From: Cocos nucifera
Taxonomy: Eukaryota > Streptophyta > Magnoliopsida > Arecales > Arecaceae
Length of the DNA: 64,000 nt
Direction of reading: 5' to 3'
Assembly (NCBI GenBank): GCA_006176705.1
Contig: QRFJ01002094.1
Span: 90,328 to 154,327, forward strand
Every line of letters begins with the position of its first letter. Positions within the stretch are counted from its first letter, which is position 1. The position numbers and the translations under genes are program-made. Shown here one piece after another: positions 1-9,790 of the stretch. The notes under the pieces are model-generated. The model was not told the origin of the DNA, did not search any database, and saw only the letters and a list, made by a program, of their open reading frames with translations.

Positions 1-960
1 TGGAAGGATCATGATTAGCTGGTTTATTTGACTCTCTTCTCTAAATCAAATTTACCAAATTTTCTAAAATTCTTAGGTCCTTAAAAATAAAATAGTTATG
101 GTGATAAGTAGAACATAACCTCTCATTAAGGTGGATTGTAATGGATCTAATAGTCTGGATGGATATTGGAGGCACCTTATGCCAAGTATTCATCGAGATA
201 TTAGAATTATCATTCATGATATGATGATTAGATCGCACTCTCTGAATGACAATCAGGTTATCCAGAGCTTTTCTCGAGCTTGATCATCATTCATTTGATG
301 CACCAAACTCAATCATGTTAATGGTTGGACCTAACTGAAACTTTCAATAAAGACCCTAGCCTACTAAAAAGATACTTGCAGTAAAATCTAATACTAAAAA
401 TTATTTAAAAAATAATTGATTAAGAACCTATCCATAGATACACATAAGTTAGTCAGAGCTTTTCTTAGGCTCGTATGCAGTCTATGTGGATTATAGTACC
501 CACTAAAAAATTAAGATAATTTCTCGAATTAGAGATAGAGGCTACCAATTCGAATAAAATAGTAAAAAAACCTTTTGATTAAAGTTCAAATCTTTAGGTT
601 TAATAAATCATTTACTAGCTAGACTTTTGGTTCTTCTTTATGTAGTTAAGACCAAACCCTGGTTGCTTCATTCACTATAAGATAGTGATATACTTATTGG
701 ATCCAACTTTAAGAATAAGTATCGAAAGTTGAACATTGTTCAGCAGCATGTAGAGGTTCGTGCTGGGGTTTCTATGTCTAGTCTAAACAAAAGATCCAAG
801 ACTAACCTAGATCAGGCAGAGTGCTTCTACTAAGAATCAAGGACACTAGAAGGGGAACCATCCTCAGTACCTTATTCTCCATGATCGTAACAAACTGAAT
901 AAGAGAAAAGAGTAAGAAATTGCTAATCGAGGATGTTGTGTAATAACACCTTATAATTTC
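1..960 (+). pseudogene. Leader and gag remnant of copia A
   Basis: This stretch aligns by eye with 46800-47720 of element D: shared phrases include the run around 'aatggttggacctaact' near 319 and 'cagtctatgtggatt' near 478. No open frame longer than about 70 codons survives. Near 822 a Cys-Phe-Tyr start of a gag zinc knuckle (C-x2-C-x4-H-x4-C) is followed at once by a stop, so the nucleocapsid motif is broken. The gag call rests on homology to element D and on position upstream of the protease. Confidence 0.6.
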
Positions 961-1293
961 TCTATTTATGATACTACTATCTGGGTATTGGATACTAGAA
1001 GTCCAGCTCATATTTGCAATTCATTGTAAGGACTTCAAGTTAGTAGAAAATTTGAAAATAACAAGCAATTCTTGAATGTTGGAGATGGCAGATTTGTTTT
1101 AGTTCTAGCTATGGAAATAGTTCAGCTTATTTTCAATATTAATGTCATTCGTTTAGTTGAATATTATTATCATCCTTCTTTTCTAATGAATATAATCTCT
1201 ATTTCCCTTTTGGTCAAAAATAGTTATCATTTGTCAATAAAAGAAGATTATTATAATATCATTATGAATGATGTTACAATAATGCAAGGATAA
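961..1293 (+). pseudogene. Copia A retropepsin (protease) remnant
   Basis: Around 982-1020 the frame reads W-V-L-D-T-R-S-P-A-H-I-C-N, the copia protease active-site region in which D-S-G is normally present. Here Ser-Gly is replaced by Thr-Arg, so the enzyme would be inactive. A second open piece (1072-1293, 73 codons) carries the downstream part of the domain, including a 'NVGDGRFV' strand and the segment leading to the GAG-pre-integrase. Frame breaks separate the pieces. Confidence 0.65.
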
Positions 1294-1339
1294 TAAAGAA
1301 ATGATATTTACATTTTATCACAGTCTATGAGTGTAATGT

Positions 1340-1851
1340 ACACTTCTAAAAAATATCCTAGATTAGATTATATCTCTGATGTCTATCTATAGCACTATAA
1401 ACTAGGTCACATTAACAAGAATAGCATAAATAGATTGACTCAAGAGGGAATCCTCGAAGATAGTGACTATGAATCACTTCTAATCTGTGAGTCATGTCTT
1501 TTTGAAAAAATGACCAAATCATCTTTTATTGGAAAAGGTGAAAGAGCCATTGAGCTCTTAGATCTAATACATACTGATGTATGTGGACCTACAAGTACAA
1601 GTGTTGGAGATGGATATTTCTACTTCATCACTTTCATAGACGATCTATCCAGGTATGGGTATGTCTATCTAATGAAACACAAGTCAGATTCATTTGAAAT
1701 GTTCAAACAATTCTGAAATCAAGTAGAAAAATAAACTAGAAAAGATATTAAAACTCTTTGATTAAATCGAGGAGGTGAATACCTATCTAGTGAGTCTTGA
1801 TATTTCTAGGAGAGAATGGGATTCTCTCACCATAGACTCCTCTAGGAACAT
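1340..1851 (+). pseudogene. Copia A GAG-pre-integrase and integrase core, 5' half
   Basis: The frame shows the HHCC zinc-binding module (HYKLGHINK near 1391, CESCLFEKM near 1489) followed by the integrase core: HTDVCGP with the first catalytic Asp codon at 1576-1578, then YFITFIDDLSRYGYVYLM. The open part is 1435-1716 (93 codons). The second catalytic region (normally SDRGGEY) is present near 1760 with Asp lost, then frame breaks follow. The domain is cut at 1851 by gypsy B just before the stretch that normally precedes the catalytic Glu; the rest is at 38268 onward. Confidence 0.8.
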
Positions 1852-2086
1852 TGATAAATACATATATTAAGTCACTAAAGACACTAAATATCATAATAAT
1901 TGATGTTATTTTATTGAAATTTGATGTTCTCTAGTTTATTTTATAGGTAATCAGGAGTTTGGGCTCATGCAACTTAAACTAGATTTAAATTGACTCAGAT
2001 TCGAGTGAACCAGGAAACTAGCTTAAGAACTAAATAAATCCAAGTGTGAACATGACTTACTCATGAAGGAATTAGATGCAAGCTCT

Positions 2087-2460
2087 CACTACTATAAAAA
2101 AAGGTTATGGCAGCGGTTCGTAACCGCTGTCGTAGCCTAAAAAATTGCTGTCATAGGCTATGGCAGCGGTCCTTTAACCGCTGCTATTGCAGCCATCATC
2201 TCAACTCTATGGCAGTAGTTGTTGCAGTGGTTGTTTGAACTGCTGCTATAGAGAGCCTATTACAGCGGTTTATAAATCACTGCAATAGATCGATCTACAG
2301 CAGCGGTTATATAACCGCTGGCATAAGTAATCTATAGCAGCAGTTCTTAACCACTGCCATAAGTCTAATACAGTGGTTGACACCATTTGTACCAGAGATC
2401 TATGGCAGCGGTTGGCATGGATATGGCAGTGGTTATAAAACTACTGTTGTAGATCTTGAA
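2087..2460. repeat. 5' terminal inverted repeat and subterminal repeat array of CACTA
   Basis: After the CACTA terminus there are about eight to ten degenerate palindromic units of the form ctatGGCAGCGGTT-n-AACCGCTGcCATAG, for example at 2105-2136, 2160-2200, 2295-2330 and 2400-2450. In En/Spm-type elements such subterminal repeats are binding sites for the regulatory transposase protein; that role is inferred from the family. Confidence 0.85.
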
Positions 2461-2622
2461 TAATTAAAAAAATTAAAATTTTTATTTTTTTTATATATTT
2501 TATATGATAAATATAGATATATAACATTAAAAATATAATAAACATAAAAAATATTCTAAAATGCTAAAATTTTATTATCGAATAAAATTTATTATAATAT
2601 TTTTTTAAAAAAATAAAATACA
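2461..2622. other. AT-rich spacer inside CACTA
   Basis: Very AT-rich sequence between the 5' subterminal repeats and the transposase-like remnant. No motif is recognised beyond A/T runs; it could be the 3' UTR of the minus-strand remnant. Confidence 0.5.
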
Positions 2623-3020
2623 TCAAAAGTCCCCTAAATCTACATCATCATCGTCATCATCGAGAGTCGGAGCCGGAGCCAGAGCTGGAGCTAGAGCTAG
2701 AATGCGGGCCAACATATCCTCGAAGCCCATGACTCCAAAACACATGCTGAGCATCAACATCATATCTCTCACGATGCCCTCCAGATGAGATGCACGCTCC
2801 TCAGCCCAATCTGCCCACATCGTAGCATGATTTGCCCATGCCAACACCTCCTCAAGCTCCTCCCAACTGATGATATTAGAAATCTATGAGGAGACGCTCG
2901 CCTCGGATCAGTAGCTCATCGGCGTGTGTCCGGGCCTGCATTGGATCCTCCCAGAGTGCTTAGGCCCCAAGACTTGAGATAGATGGTCATGGAGCCCAGA
3001 GGTATTCGGGCCATCATGAC
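2623..3020 (-). pseudogene. Possible plant CACTA transposase C-terminal remnant
   Basis: Minus-strand frame 2623-2890 encodes a helical, acidic-ended tail: EELEEVLAWANHATMW..., an Ala/Pro-rich stretch, then D-D-D-D-D-D-V-D-L-G-D-F before the stop. A Gln/Ala/Pro-rich helix ending in an Asp-rich 'DVDLGDF' tail recalls C-termini of plant Ptta/En/Spm transposase-like proteins; this is family memory, not a search result. A stop near 2887 and a frame change separate it from a further open piece (QARTHADELLIRGERLL, about 2883-2943). A splice acceptor-like 'ttgcag' (minus strand, around 3021) could mark the exon start. It is broken and certainly not intact. Confidence 0.4.
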
Positions 3021-3504
3021 CTGCAACGTTAATGAACATTAATCAATGTAACATGTTGAACAATAATATTAGTATAGCATCAATAAATAGTCTCTAATAT
3101 GTACACTAATCAATTGACGAGTCTATCATTACGCAATGCAATAAATAAAAGCAACAAGATATAAACATGCAGAAAATGTTATGCAATAAATTCTACAACA
3201 TGAATTACATTCATAAATAATTAAGGATGAGCAACAGTCACAGATCTGATCTCTTATGTGAACCTTGGTGTTAATCCAAAAACCTAAAAGAAGAACAAAG
3301 TAGATGATGGTGACACCTTAGGGCTTAAAGTTGGAATCTTAGAGAGGCATATCAAATTCTATTCACTCAAAAGTTGAGCCAGCTCCGTTCCTGAGATAGC
3401 CAGCTCCATTCCTAAGACATCTGACTTGGGTTCTCTCCCAGCTGGCTCAATCACGGCACGAGCCAGCTCAGCTGCGTATCCAAGTCGACTCAATTATGTG
3501 CCAT
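3021..3504. other. CACTA interior, unassigned; GCCAGCTC-rich patch at 3368-3490
   Basis: I see no coding pattern from 3021 to 3367. From 3368 to 3490 the word 'gccagctc' or its reverse complement recurs about five times (3373, 3400, 3438, 3459 areas). A similar word cluster occurs at 61800-62000. Confidence 0.4.
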
Positions 3505-3860
3505 CCCCTCGATCACTCCCTCTCTCCCTCTCTCGATCATCTCACCGACGATGATGGCAAGGCCGAACCCCTCTTTCCCAACTTTTTCATCTCTCGATCT
3601 TCCTCTCTCCCTCTCTCGGTCTCCCTCGTCGATGAGGCCGGATCCCATCCCTCCCTCTCTTACTCTCTCGATCTCCCTCGTTGGCAAGGTTGGACCCCAT
3701 CCCTCCCAATGATGCCGACGAGGCCGGACCCCCTCCCTCCCTCTCTCGCTCTCTCGATCTCCCACTCTCCCTCTCTCGATCTCTCTTGTCAGTAAGGCCG
3801 GACCCCCTCCCTCCCAATGATGGCGGCGAGGTCGGATCCCTTCCTTCCTCTCTCAAGTAT
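3505..3860. repeat. Pyrimidine-rich minisatellite inside CACTA
   Basis: Degenerate tandem units mixing 'ctctctcgatctccctc' with 'gaggccggaccccctccctcc', four to five copies in roughly 350 bp. Open frames on both strands here (for example Ser/Pro/Leu-rich on plus, Arg/Glu/Gly-rich on minus) are by-products of the repeat and do not resemble a protein family. Confidence 0.7.
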
Positions 3861-4440
3861 AGACCTATCGACGGTATGGTCGCAATTCAGGATCTGGTAT
3901 CGGTAATTAAAATCTCGGATCTCAGATTTAAATATCCACGGCGATCGGCCCTCCCTCTCTCAATTAGATCTCTCTCTCAGTCTCTCCATTTCTTAGTTTA
4001 GGTTCCAAAATTGGATCCAGCCTTTCAAGATCCATTAGGTCTAGGTCTGGTACTTCAAGTACAGACCTATTAGGTATTCGGGTTTGGATCCGTACCAATA
4101 ATTAAAATTGGATTCAATCTGAATATCTAGGTTCTGATCCAAATCCAACCCATTGATAGATCTAGTCCACAACCGCTAACTGACAGCCAAGGCTACCACC
4201 ACGACATAGCCTAAAAACTATGGCATGCAGATAATTATAATATTTATAATAAATATTTATAATATTTATTATAAATATTTTATAAATTATTATAAATATA
4301 CATGATTAATAAATAATACTATAAAATTTAAAAAAATTATACCTATGGCTATAGAGAGTGGGATTGCATACCGAAAGCTCCGAGGGTCATCGTCGACGAT
4401 GATGCTCGAGGAGGATGACAGCACTAGAGATAACCTACGC
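3861..4440. other. CACTA interior with a TA-rich palindrome at about 4228-4305
   Basis: From 3861 to 4227 there is single-copy-like sequence with no recognised motif. At about 4228-4305 an A/T-only palindromic block built from 'aatatttataataaatatt' units could extrude as a hairpin. 4306-4440 shows nothing recognisable. Confidence 0.5.
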
Positions 4441-5230
4441 AAAATAAGAGCAAGATAGTGAGATAGGAGAAGAGAGAGAAAAGAGGAAAAGAGAGAGAGA
4501 GTAGAAGTGGTCGGGGATGGGGGGCTAGGGGGAGGGGGCACAGTGATGAGGAGGTCCGAGAGGCATAGTGATGGAAGGATCGACGATCGAAAAGAGGAGT
4601 GTGGGGGGTGGGAGGGCGGGTGGGGGGTGGTGGGGAGGGTCGACCAGGGATGGGGGGCTTGGGGTGCGGGGTGGTAGGATGGCGGGGAGGGGCAAGTCGG
4701 GAATGGGGTGAAGGAGGGGCGGTCAAGGGGGTGGGGGTGCCGAGTGGGGGGTGGCAGGGAGGGGTAGTCGGAGATGGGGGGCTGGGGTTGGCAGGTGGTG
4801 GGGATGGCCGGGGGAGGGTAGGGGGGGGAGGCCAGGTGGGGGTGGCGGGAGGAGCGGCCGGGGATGGGGGGAAGAAGGGGTGGTCGGGGGAGGGTGGTGG
4901 GCCGGGTGTGGGGTGGTGAGGAGGGGGGTCGAAGATGGGGGTTGGGGGTGGCAGGGTGGCGGAGGGGCGGCCGAGATGGGGGAAGGAGGCGGCCAAGGGG
5001 AGGGTAAGGGGTGGGGGGTGGGTGGGGGCTGGTGGGTGGCGGGAGGAGCAGCTGGGAATGGGGGGAAGGAGGAGGGTGGGGGGCCGGGTGGGGGGCGGGT
5101 GGCGGGGAGGGGCGGCCAGGGATGGGGGAAGGTGGAGGGGATGGAGGGGCGGCGTGGGCCGAGGGGGAAGGAGGGGTGGCATCGATTGCGGGGCAAGAAG
5201 CCTCACCAGCAATGGAGAGGAGGGGAAGAG
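4441..5230. repeat. G-rich minisatellite with dense G-runs (CACTA interior)
   Basis: The plus strand is a near-continuous series of GGGG runs and degenerate units such as 'ggatggggggctgggg' and 'ggcggggaggggcggccggg'. It opens long frames in several overlapping phases (Pro/Ser-rich on minus up to about 326 codons, Gly/Trp/Arg-rich on plus), the signature of low-complexity DNA and not of a gene. The G-run density makes G-quadruplex formation plausible. It contrasts sharply with the AT-rich surroundings. Confidence 0.8.
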
Positions 5231-5289
5231 ATAGAGATAGAGAGATCGAGCACGCACGGAAGGAAAGCAAAAAAAATTTGAAGATTAAT

Positions 5290-5400
5290 CTAACCTATGG
5301 TAGTAGTTATCGAACCATTGCCATAGATCTACGGTAGCAGTTCTATAATCGCTGCTGTAGATCTATAGTAGCGATTTTTGTTAACCGCTGTCGTAGATTG
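5290..5400. repeat. Internal block of CACTA subterminal-type repeats
   Basis: Three to four degenerate GGTAGCAGTT...AACCGCTGTCGTAG units of the same type as at the element ends. They sit directly outside the left arm of the long inverted repeat at 5428, so the 3' 1.36 kb of the element looks like a fold-back module with repeats on both sides. Confidence 0.75.
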
Positions 5401-5427
5401 AAAATAATTTTTTTCTTATTTTTTTTT

Positions 5428-6385
5428 AAATATTATATAATTTTAAAATCTAATGCTCATCTTCATCATTCATTATCTAAATAATTATCATTAGAGTATC
5501 ATCGCAAATGGTAGCCTCGATCCGATGGCCCTAACTTTATAGATTAGAAAAATTTAATTTCGATAATCACGAACGACGACACGATGATTTGATAGATGGA
5601 GACCTTTGATGGATTTGAAAATCTATAATGATGATCTCAATGATGTTTGTAGCATACTATCAAAATTTTACTTCAATCGGATATCGTTATCATGGTCAAT
5701 TTAGTATGGAATGATTTCGACCATTAAATTAAAAATAAGTGATCAAAGGATTAAACATCATCCGATTATGAGATAATTTTTTAGTTAAATGATCTTTGTT
5801 ATAATTTTAAATATTTTATATGATGATGATAGTAAAATTCAAATCATTTTCGTATAAACTGTTCTTGTTAAGCAGATATTGCAAAAGCATGAGCATAACA
5901 ACCAGTGAAGTTTCAGAATGGTTATCAGGAGACATATAGTTTTAGATTGTTCTTCATCTCATGAGTTGAATTTTATAATCACCACCATAAAAAATGATTA
6001 AAGTAGTAGCCAAGATCATTTATAAAAAAAGTGTCTCATAACTGGGCACCATTTGGTCCTTTGATCACTCGTTTATCATTTAATGGTCGAAACTAATCTA
6101 TACTAAATTGACCAAGATAACGATATCCGATTGAAGTAAAACTTTGATAGTATGCTACAAACATCATCGAGATCATCATTGCAGATTTTTGGATCCCTCG
6201 AAAGTCTCCATCTATCAGATCATCGCATCATCGTTTGTGGTCGTCGAAATCAAATTTTTTTGATCAACAAAGCTAGGGCCATCGGATCGAGATGACCTTT
6301 TGCGATGATACTCTAATGATGATTATTTAGATAATAAATAATAAAGATGAGTATTAAATTTTAAAATTATATAATATTTAAAAAA
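5428..6385. repeat. Long inverted repeat (hairpin), arms of about 0.45 kb
   Basis: Left arm about 5428-5890 and right arm about 5925-6385 are reverse complements over most of their length. Examples: 'gagtatcatcgcaaa' (about 5493) and its complement near 6305; 'tttgtagcatactatcaaa' (about 5648) against 'tttgatagtatgctacaaa' near 6144. Identity looks like roughly 80-85% by eye. The centre lies near 5890-5930. A transcript across it would fold into a long hairpin. Confidence 0.85.
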
Positions 6386-6652
6386 AAAATATGGTAGCGG
6401 TTACAATTAATCGTTGCCATAAATAAGCTTATAGCAATGGTTCCTACTAACCGCTGCAATAGGTCCGACTTATGGTAGCGGTTTCACTAACTACTGCTAT
6501 AGGTACAACCTATGGTTGTAGTTTCATATAACTGCTGGTATAGGTCAGACCTATAGCAGCGGTTAACGAAAATCGCTGCCGTAGGATCAATGGCAGCAGT
6601 TTCGAAAATCGCTGTCATAGTATGCACTGCCATAGAACCTTTTTTATAAGTG
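6386..6652. repeat. 3' subterminal repeat array and terminal inverted repeat of CACTA
   Basis: About seven degenerate palindromic GGCAGCGGTT-type units run from 6390 to 6625, followed by 'tgccatagaaccttttttataagtg', the inverted counterpart of the left end. The terminal five bases read CACTT on the complement, not CACTA, through a 2-bp difference relative to the left end. Confidence 0.85.
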
Positions 6653-6842
6653 TCTCAAGATTCAAGGGTCTAGATTAGAAGATAATCTTTCACATAGATC
6701 CAAGTAGAAACACGACTTAAAGATCAATGGCTCAAAAGCAACTCATCAAGATCCAAGGGTCAACTTCGAAAGAGCCATTCATCTATCATTTTTCTTTAAT
6801 TTCACATCTAGAGAACATGAAAGCCTTCTCTCTCCTAATACT

Positions 6843-6850
6843 TATAAATA
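6843..6850 (+). promoter_or_regulatory. TATA-type box in 5' LTR of gypsy B
   Basis: TATAAATA within the LTR, matched by the same box at 37651-37658 in the 3' LTR. It lies about 530 bp before the LTR end, a plausible U3/R position. The promoter role is inferred. Confidence 0.5.
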
Positions 6851-7386
6851 AGCCTCAACACCTCCATCCAAAAAATCAATCAAGCCAATGCCCAAGTTCT
6901 CTCTAAGCTATTGTCTCCCTCTCCTTCTCTTTTCTCCAAAAGTCTAAGGGAGGTACTAACAGTAGCATGCCTTCCATCAAATCTAGAAGAGATCATAATC
7001 CTAGTACCACTATCCTTCTTTTCCATATTCTCATACTTCCATCTACCTTTCTTCCTTGAAGTTCCTAAACTAAGCCTTCCAACCATCCTGCCACTGTCTG
7101 CACAGAGGAAGATGAAAGAATTCAAGGAGGCATATCTATCATCGAGCACAATCAACTTGGTTTAGTTGTTTTATATCGCATTTCTATTTTTTATGTATTT
7201 TTTAATCAATAAAAAATATTTTTGTTATATTTTTCTTATTTCTTTCTTAGTTTCTTGCAATCTATTTTTTTATATTTTTTTTAAAAATTAATCAACTAAG
7301 ATCCCTACGGATATGATCCCAACTCACTCTATTTACATAGCAGTGAGTAGGGTTAATTTTGGTGTGCCATGACACACATCAAATTT

Positions 7387-7404
7387 TGGCACCCTTGTCA
7401 GAGA
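7387..7404 (+). other. Primer binding site of gypsy B (degenerate)
   Basis: Five bases after the LTR end the sequence TGGCACCCTTGTCAGAGA resembles the TGGCGCCGTTGCCGGGGA primer site usual in Athila/Tat-type plant gypsy elements, with five differences, mostly G-to-A or C-to-T type. The tRNA partner is probably tRNA-Asp (family knowledge, moderate certainty). Confidence 0.65.
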
Positions 7405-8706
7405 TCTTGGCTTGATTATTTTAAAAAAATCTATAAAATATATTAAAAATATATTAAAAAATTATAATATTTTATTACTTTCTAGGTTTTTATTTCTTGC
7501 TTTAGATTGCTTTACTACCTTTCTAGTAAAATAATTTTCTACCTCTGACATTCTGCCTATTTTAGACTTGCATTTTATTTCTAGGATTATTTATTTCTTT
7601 TTTAATAAATTCTCTAAAAAAATTAAAAAAAATATAAATTTTTTGACCACTTTACTTTAATTGCTTAATTATTTTCTATTTACTCTTTTTAAAATTTCTG
7701 CCTTATATTACTTTTCATATATAGTAAATTTACTGCTTTCTAGCTAGATTATCTTATTTGCATGCATAAAAAAAATTCTTGCTTTCTAATCCATAGAATA
7801 ATTTACTACTTTATATAATTAGTGATTTCCTACCTTTCTAGTTGCCTTTTAATCTTAGCATAATTTACTTTCTATTTAGTTAGATTCTCTAAATCTCCTA
7901 AAATTTAATTAAATTAATTAAATCCTACCTTTTATTCCTTCTTGCTTGAAGATAACATAACATAAAAAGTAAACAAAATATCATATAATACTTAACTAAA
8001 ATAAAGAAACTAATTAAACCTAAAAAGATTTTTACTTGTATTAGATACCTTTTCTAATTGCATTGCATCTTCCATAAAATATATTAAGGGCACTTAATCC
8101 AATTAAACAAGATAAGATGGGAATTTGATCACCCCTTCTTAGCCCAGAAATTACTATCCTTTATATTGCATTGACCTAAATCTTTAATTTAAAAGCAATT
8201 AGATATTGACCTTTAAAAAATTCGACCTCAATAGGATAGGTGGCCCTGAGGGTTGGATTGGGTTAGACTTGGTCAGCTAGTTGGTGTCTAGGCAAGTGGT
8301 TTGTGGGATGACTGGGCCTGAAGGAAGGTAATTTATAATTGATTCTATTTGCTGACTTGACCAATTTAATTGATGTCTAAGAAAAGCAACAGGAGGAGGA
8401 CTCCTGCCAACCTTACACTTACCTGGCCAGTTGGTTGATCAAGCTCTGACTTGGAGGGCTTGAAGGCTAACTTGGAACAGTTAGGAGCTATCTAGAACTT
8501 GGATAACCTTAAGATAGAGAGTCCACTATGTGCTAATTTAATTATAATTAAAATCTAACCATAATTAATTCTTCTTTCTCTTATTAGCTTTAGGACTTCT
8601 TAGGTTCTCTTCTTTAGAACTTTTTTCTCTCTTTCTTTCCCTTTTCTTCTCTTCTCTTTCAAAAAAAAAAGCTAAAATTAAGAACTCGGTTAGATCTTTT
8701 GTGTGA
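7405..8706 (+). other. 5' leader of gypsy B, non-coding
   Basis: About 1.3 kb of AT-rich untranslated leader. 7405-8200 shows no motif. 8265-8470 contains 'ttggtgtctaggcaag' and 'acttacctggcca', phrases also found in the leaders of copia C1/C2 and D. A pyrimidine-rich tract (8570-8660) precedes the first coding remnant. Confidence 0.6.
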
Positions 8707-8928
8707 ATGTTAGGATGCCGATCATTACGACCTGATTTACATCCACTAGACTTAGAACTAGAAAGAACGATTCAAACAAACCAAGTCAGAATCATGGATC
8801 CAAATCAAGATAATGAATCATCACCTATGCTAGAATTGAAGCCACTTTCGATTGCACTCAAGTACGTGTTCTTAGGATCCAATGACACCCTCTCGGTGAT
8901 CATTACATCAAACTTGACTTTGGATTAG
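8707..8928 (+). pseudogene. Gypsy B deletion fusion: gag N-terminus joined to RT N-terminus
   Basis: A 73-codon open frame. Residues about 15-42 (LELERTIQTNQVRIMDPNQD) resemble the start of Athila/Tat gag. From about residue 46 the frame reads LKPLSIALKYVFLGSNDTL, the beginning of the gypsy reverse transcriptase region. Everything normally between (most of gag, all of protease) is absent, and the join keeps the frame. The gag assignment is from family resemblance; the RT assignment is firm. A stop follows at 8926 inside the RT N-terminal region, so the fusion would not yield a functional enzyme. Confidence 0.6.
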
Positions 8929-9790
8929 GAAGCACAATTAGTTGGTGTTTTGAAAGAACATAAAGAGACTATTGGTTGATCCATTACCAATTTAAAAAGA
9001 ATTGAGCCCTCTATCTATATGCACCACATTTATTGCGAGGTAGATGCAAAACCCCATTGAGATATGTAGAGAAGATTGAACCTGAACATGCGAGAAGTAG
9101 TGAAGAAAGAGATGGTAAAGTGATTAGATGCTGGAATCATCTATCCCATATCCGATAGTAAATGGGTCAGCCCCACCCAAATAGTACATAACAAATTTGG
9201 TATTACTGTGATAGAGAATGAAGAAGGTAAATTGCTTCCCACTCGCATATTATTTGGTTGGCAAGTGTGCATTGATTATAGGAAACTAAATGCTGTTACT
9301 AGGAAGGACCATTTTTCATTATCCTTTATCGACCAAATCCTAGAATAACTAACAGGTTAATATTTTTGTGTTTCATGGATGGTTATTTGGGGTACAATCA
9401 AGTACCTATATTTTCAGATGATCAAGAAAAGACAACCTTCACTTGTCCCTATGGCACCTTTGCTTTTCGGCATATGACATTCGGGCTCTGCAATGCATCC
9501 GGTACATTTCAGCAGTGCATCTTGGCCATTTTCTCGGATGTGGTGGATAAATATCTTGAAGTTTTCATGGATGATTTCTCCATATTTGGAATAACCTTTT
9601 AGGATTGTTTCCATAACCTCTCCAAAGTCTTTAAGTGCTGCATGGAGACAAATCTTGTCTTAAGTTGGAAAAAGAGCCATTTTATGGTTTGTGAAGGCAT
9701 TGTATTCATTTTGTTTCCGAAAGGGAGATTGAGGTAGATAAATCCAAAATAAGGTCATCTCAAAACTACCACCTCTTAATTCAGTTCGAC
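8929..9790 (+). pseudogene. Gypsy B reverse transcriptase
   Basis: Continues the RT domain with several stops. Recognisable blocks: IIYPISDSKWVSPTQ (near 9138), CIDYRKLNAVTRKDH (near 9270), an open frame 9366-9602 with FMDGYLGYNQVPI, TFTCPYGTFAFR, and F-M-D-D at 9564-9575, the catalytic YxDD equivalent in this lineage. The order and spacing are those of plant Athila/Tat RT. Stops near 8983, 9346 and 9600 and a frame change near 9362 inactivate it. Confidence 0.85.

Larger units (their letters stand above)
1..1851 (+). mobile_element. Copia element A, 5' portion (truncated by window edge)
   Basis: Ty1/copia retrotransposon remnant read left to right: leader/gag remnant, zinc-knuckle remnant near 822-863, protease remnant near 982-1020, then GAG-pre-integrase and integrase core to 1851. 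The 5' LTR lies outside the window. At 1851 the integrase reading is interrupted by gypsy element B and resumes at 38268 with the expected next motif, so both blocks are one element. It is related to elements D, E and F (same leader phrases and domain order) but lacks their RT deletions. Confidence 0.85.
2087..6652. mobile_element. CACTA (En/Spm) DNA transposon, 4566 bp, degenerate
   Basis: It starts CACTACTATAAAAAAAGG and ends CCTTTTTTATAAGTG, whose reverse complement is CACTTATAAAAAAGG, so the termini are imperfect inverted repeats. A 3-bp TSD, TCT, flanks it (2084-2086 and 6653-6655), as expected for CACTA elements. Both ends carry arrays of palindromic GGCAGCGGTT...AACCGCTG units. Inside are a possible transposase C-terminal remnant on the minus strand, pyrimidine- and G-rich minisatellites, and a long inverted repeat. 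No intact TNPA/TNPD-like gene is present, so it is a non-autonomous or decayed copy. Confidence 0.9.
1852..7381 (+). repeat. 5' LTR of gypsy B, interrupted by CACTA element
   Basis: The LTR is in two pieces, 1852-2086 and 6656-7381, about 961 bp in total. It matches the 3' LTR at 37229-38262 along its length, starting TGATAAAT and ending ATCA. The join 'gcaagc-tct-caagattc' across the insert corresponds to uninterrupted 'gcaagctttcaagattc' near 37457, which proves the insertion point. A TATA-type box is at 6843-6850. Confidence 0.9.

Noticed and set aside
2087..2460. CRISPR-like array
   Set aside because: The regular repeats are palindromic CACTA subterminal units in a plant genome; spacing and spacers do not fit a CRISPR array.
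3490..4001. Several overlapping frames of 89-106 codons on both strands
   Set aside because: They are products of the pyrimidine-rich tandem repeat; mutual overlap in several phases argues against a gene.
4290..5270. Long Pro/Ser-rich minus-strand frames (up to 326 codons) and Gly/Arg-rich plus-strand frames
   Set aside because: They are overlapping frames across G-rich minisatellite DNA; amino acid content follows the base composition and no domain is recognisable.
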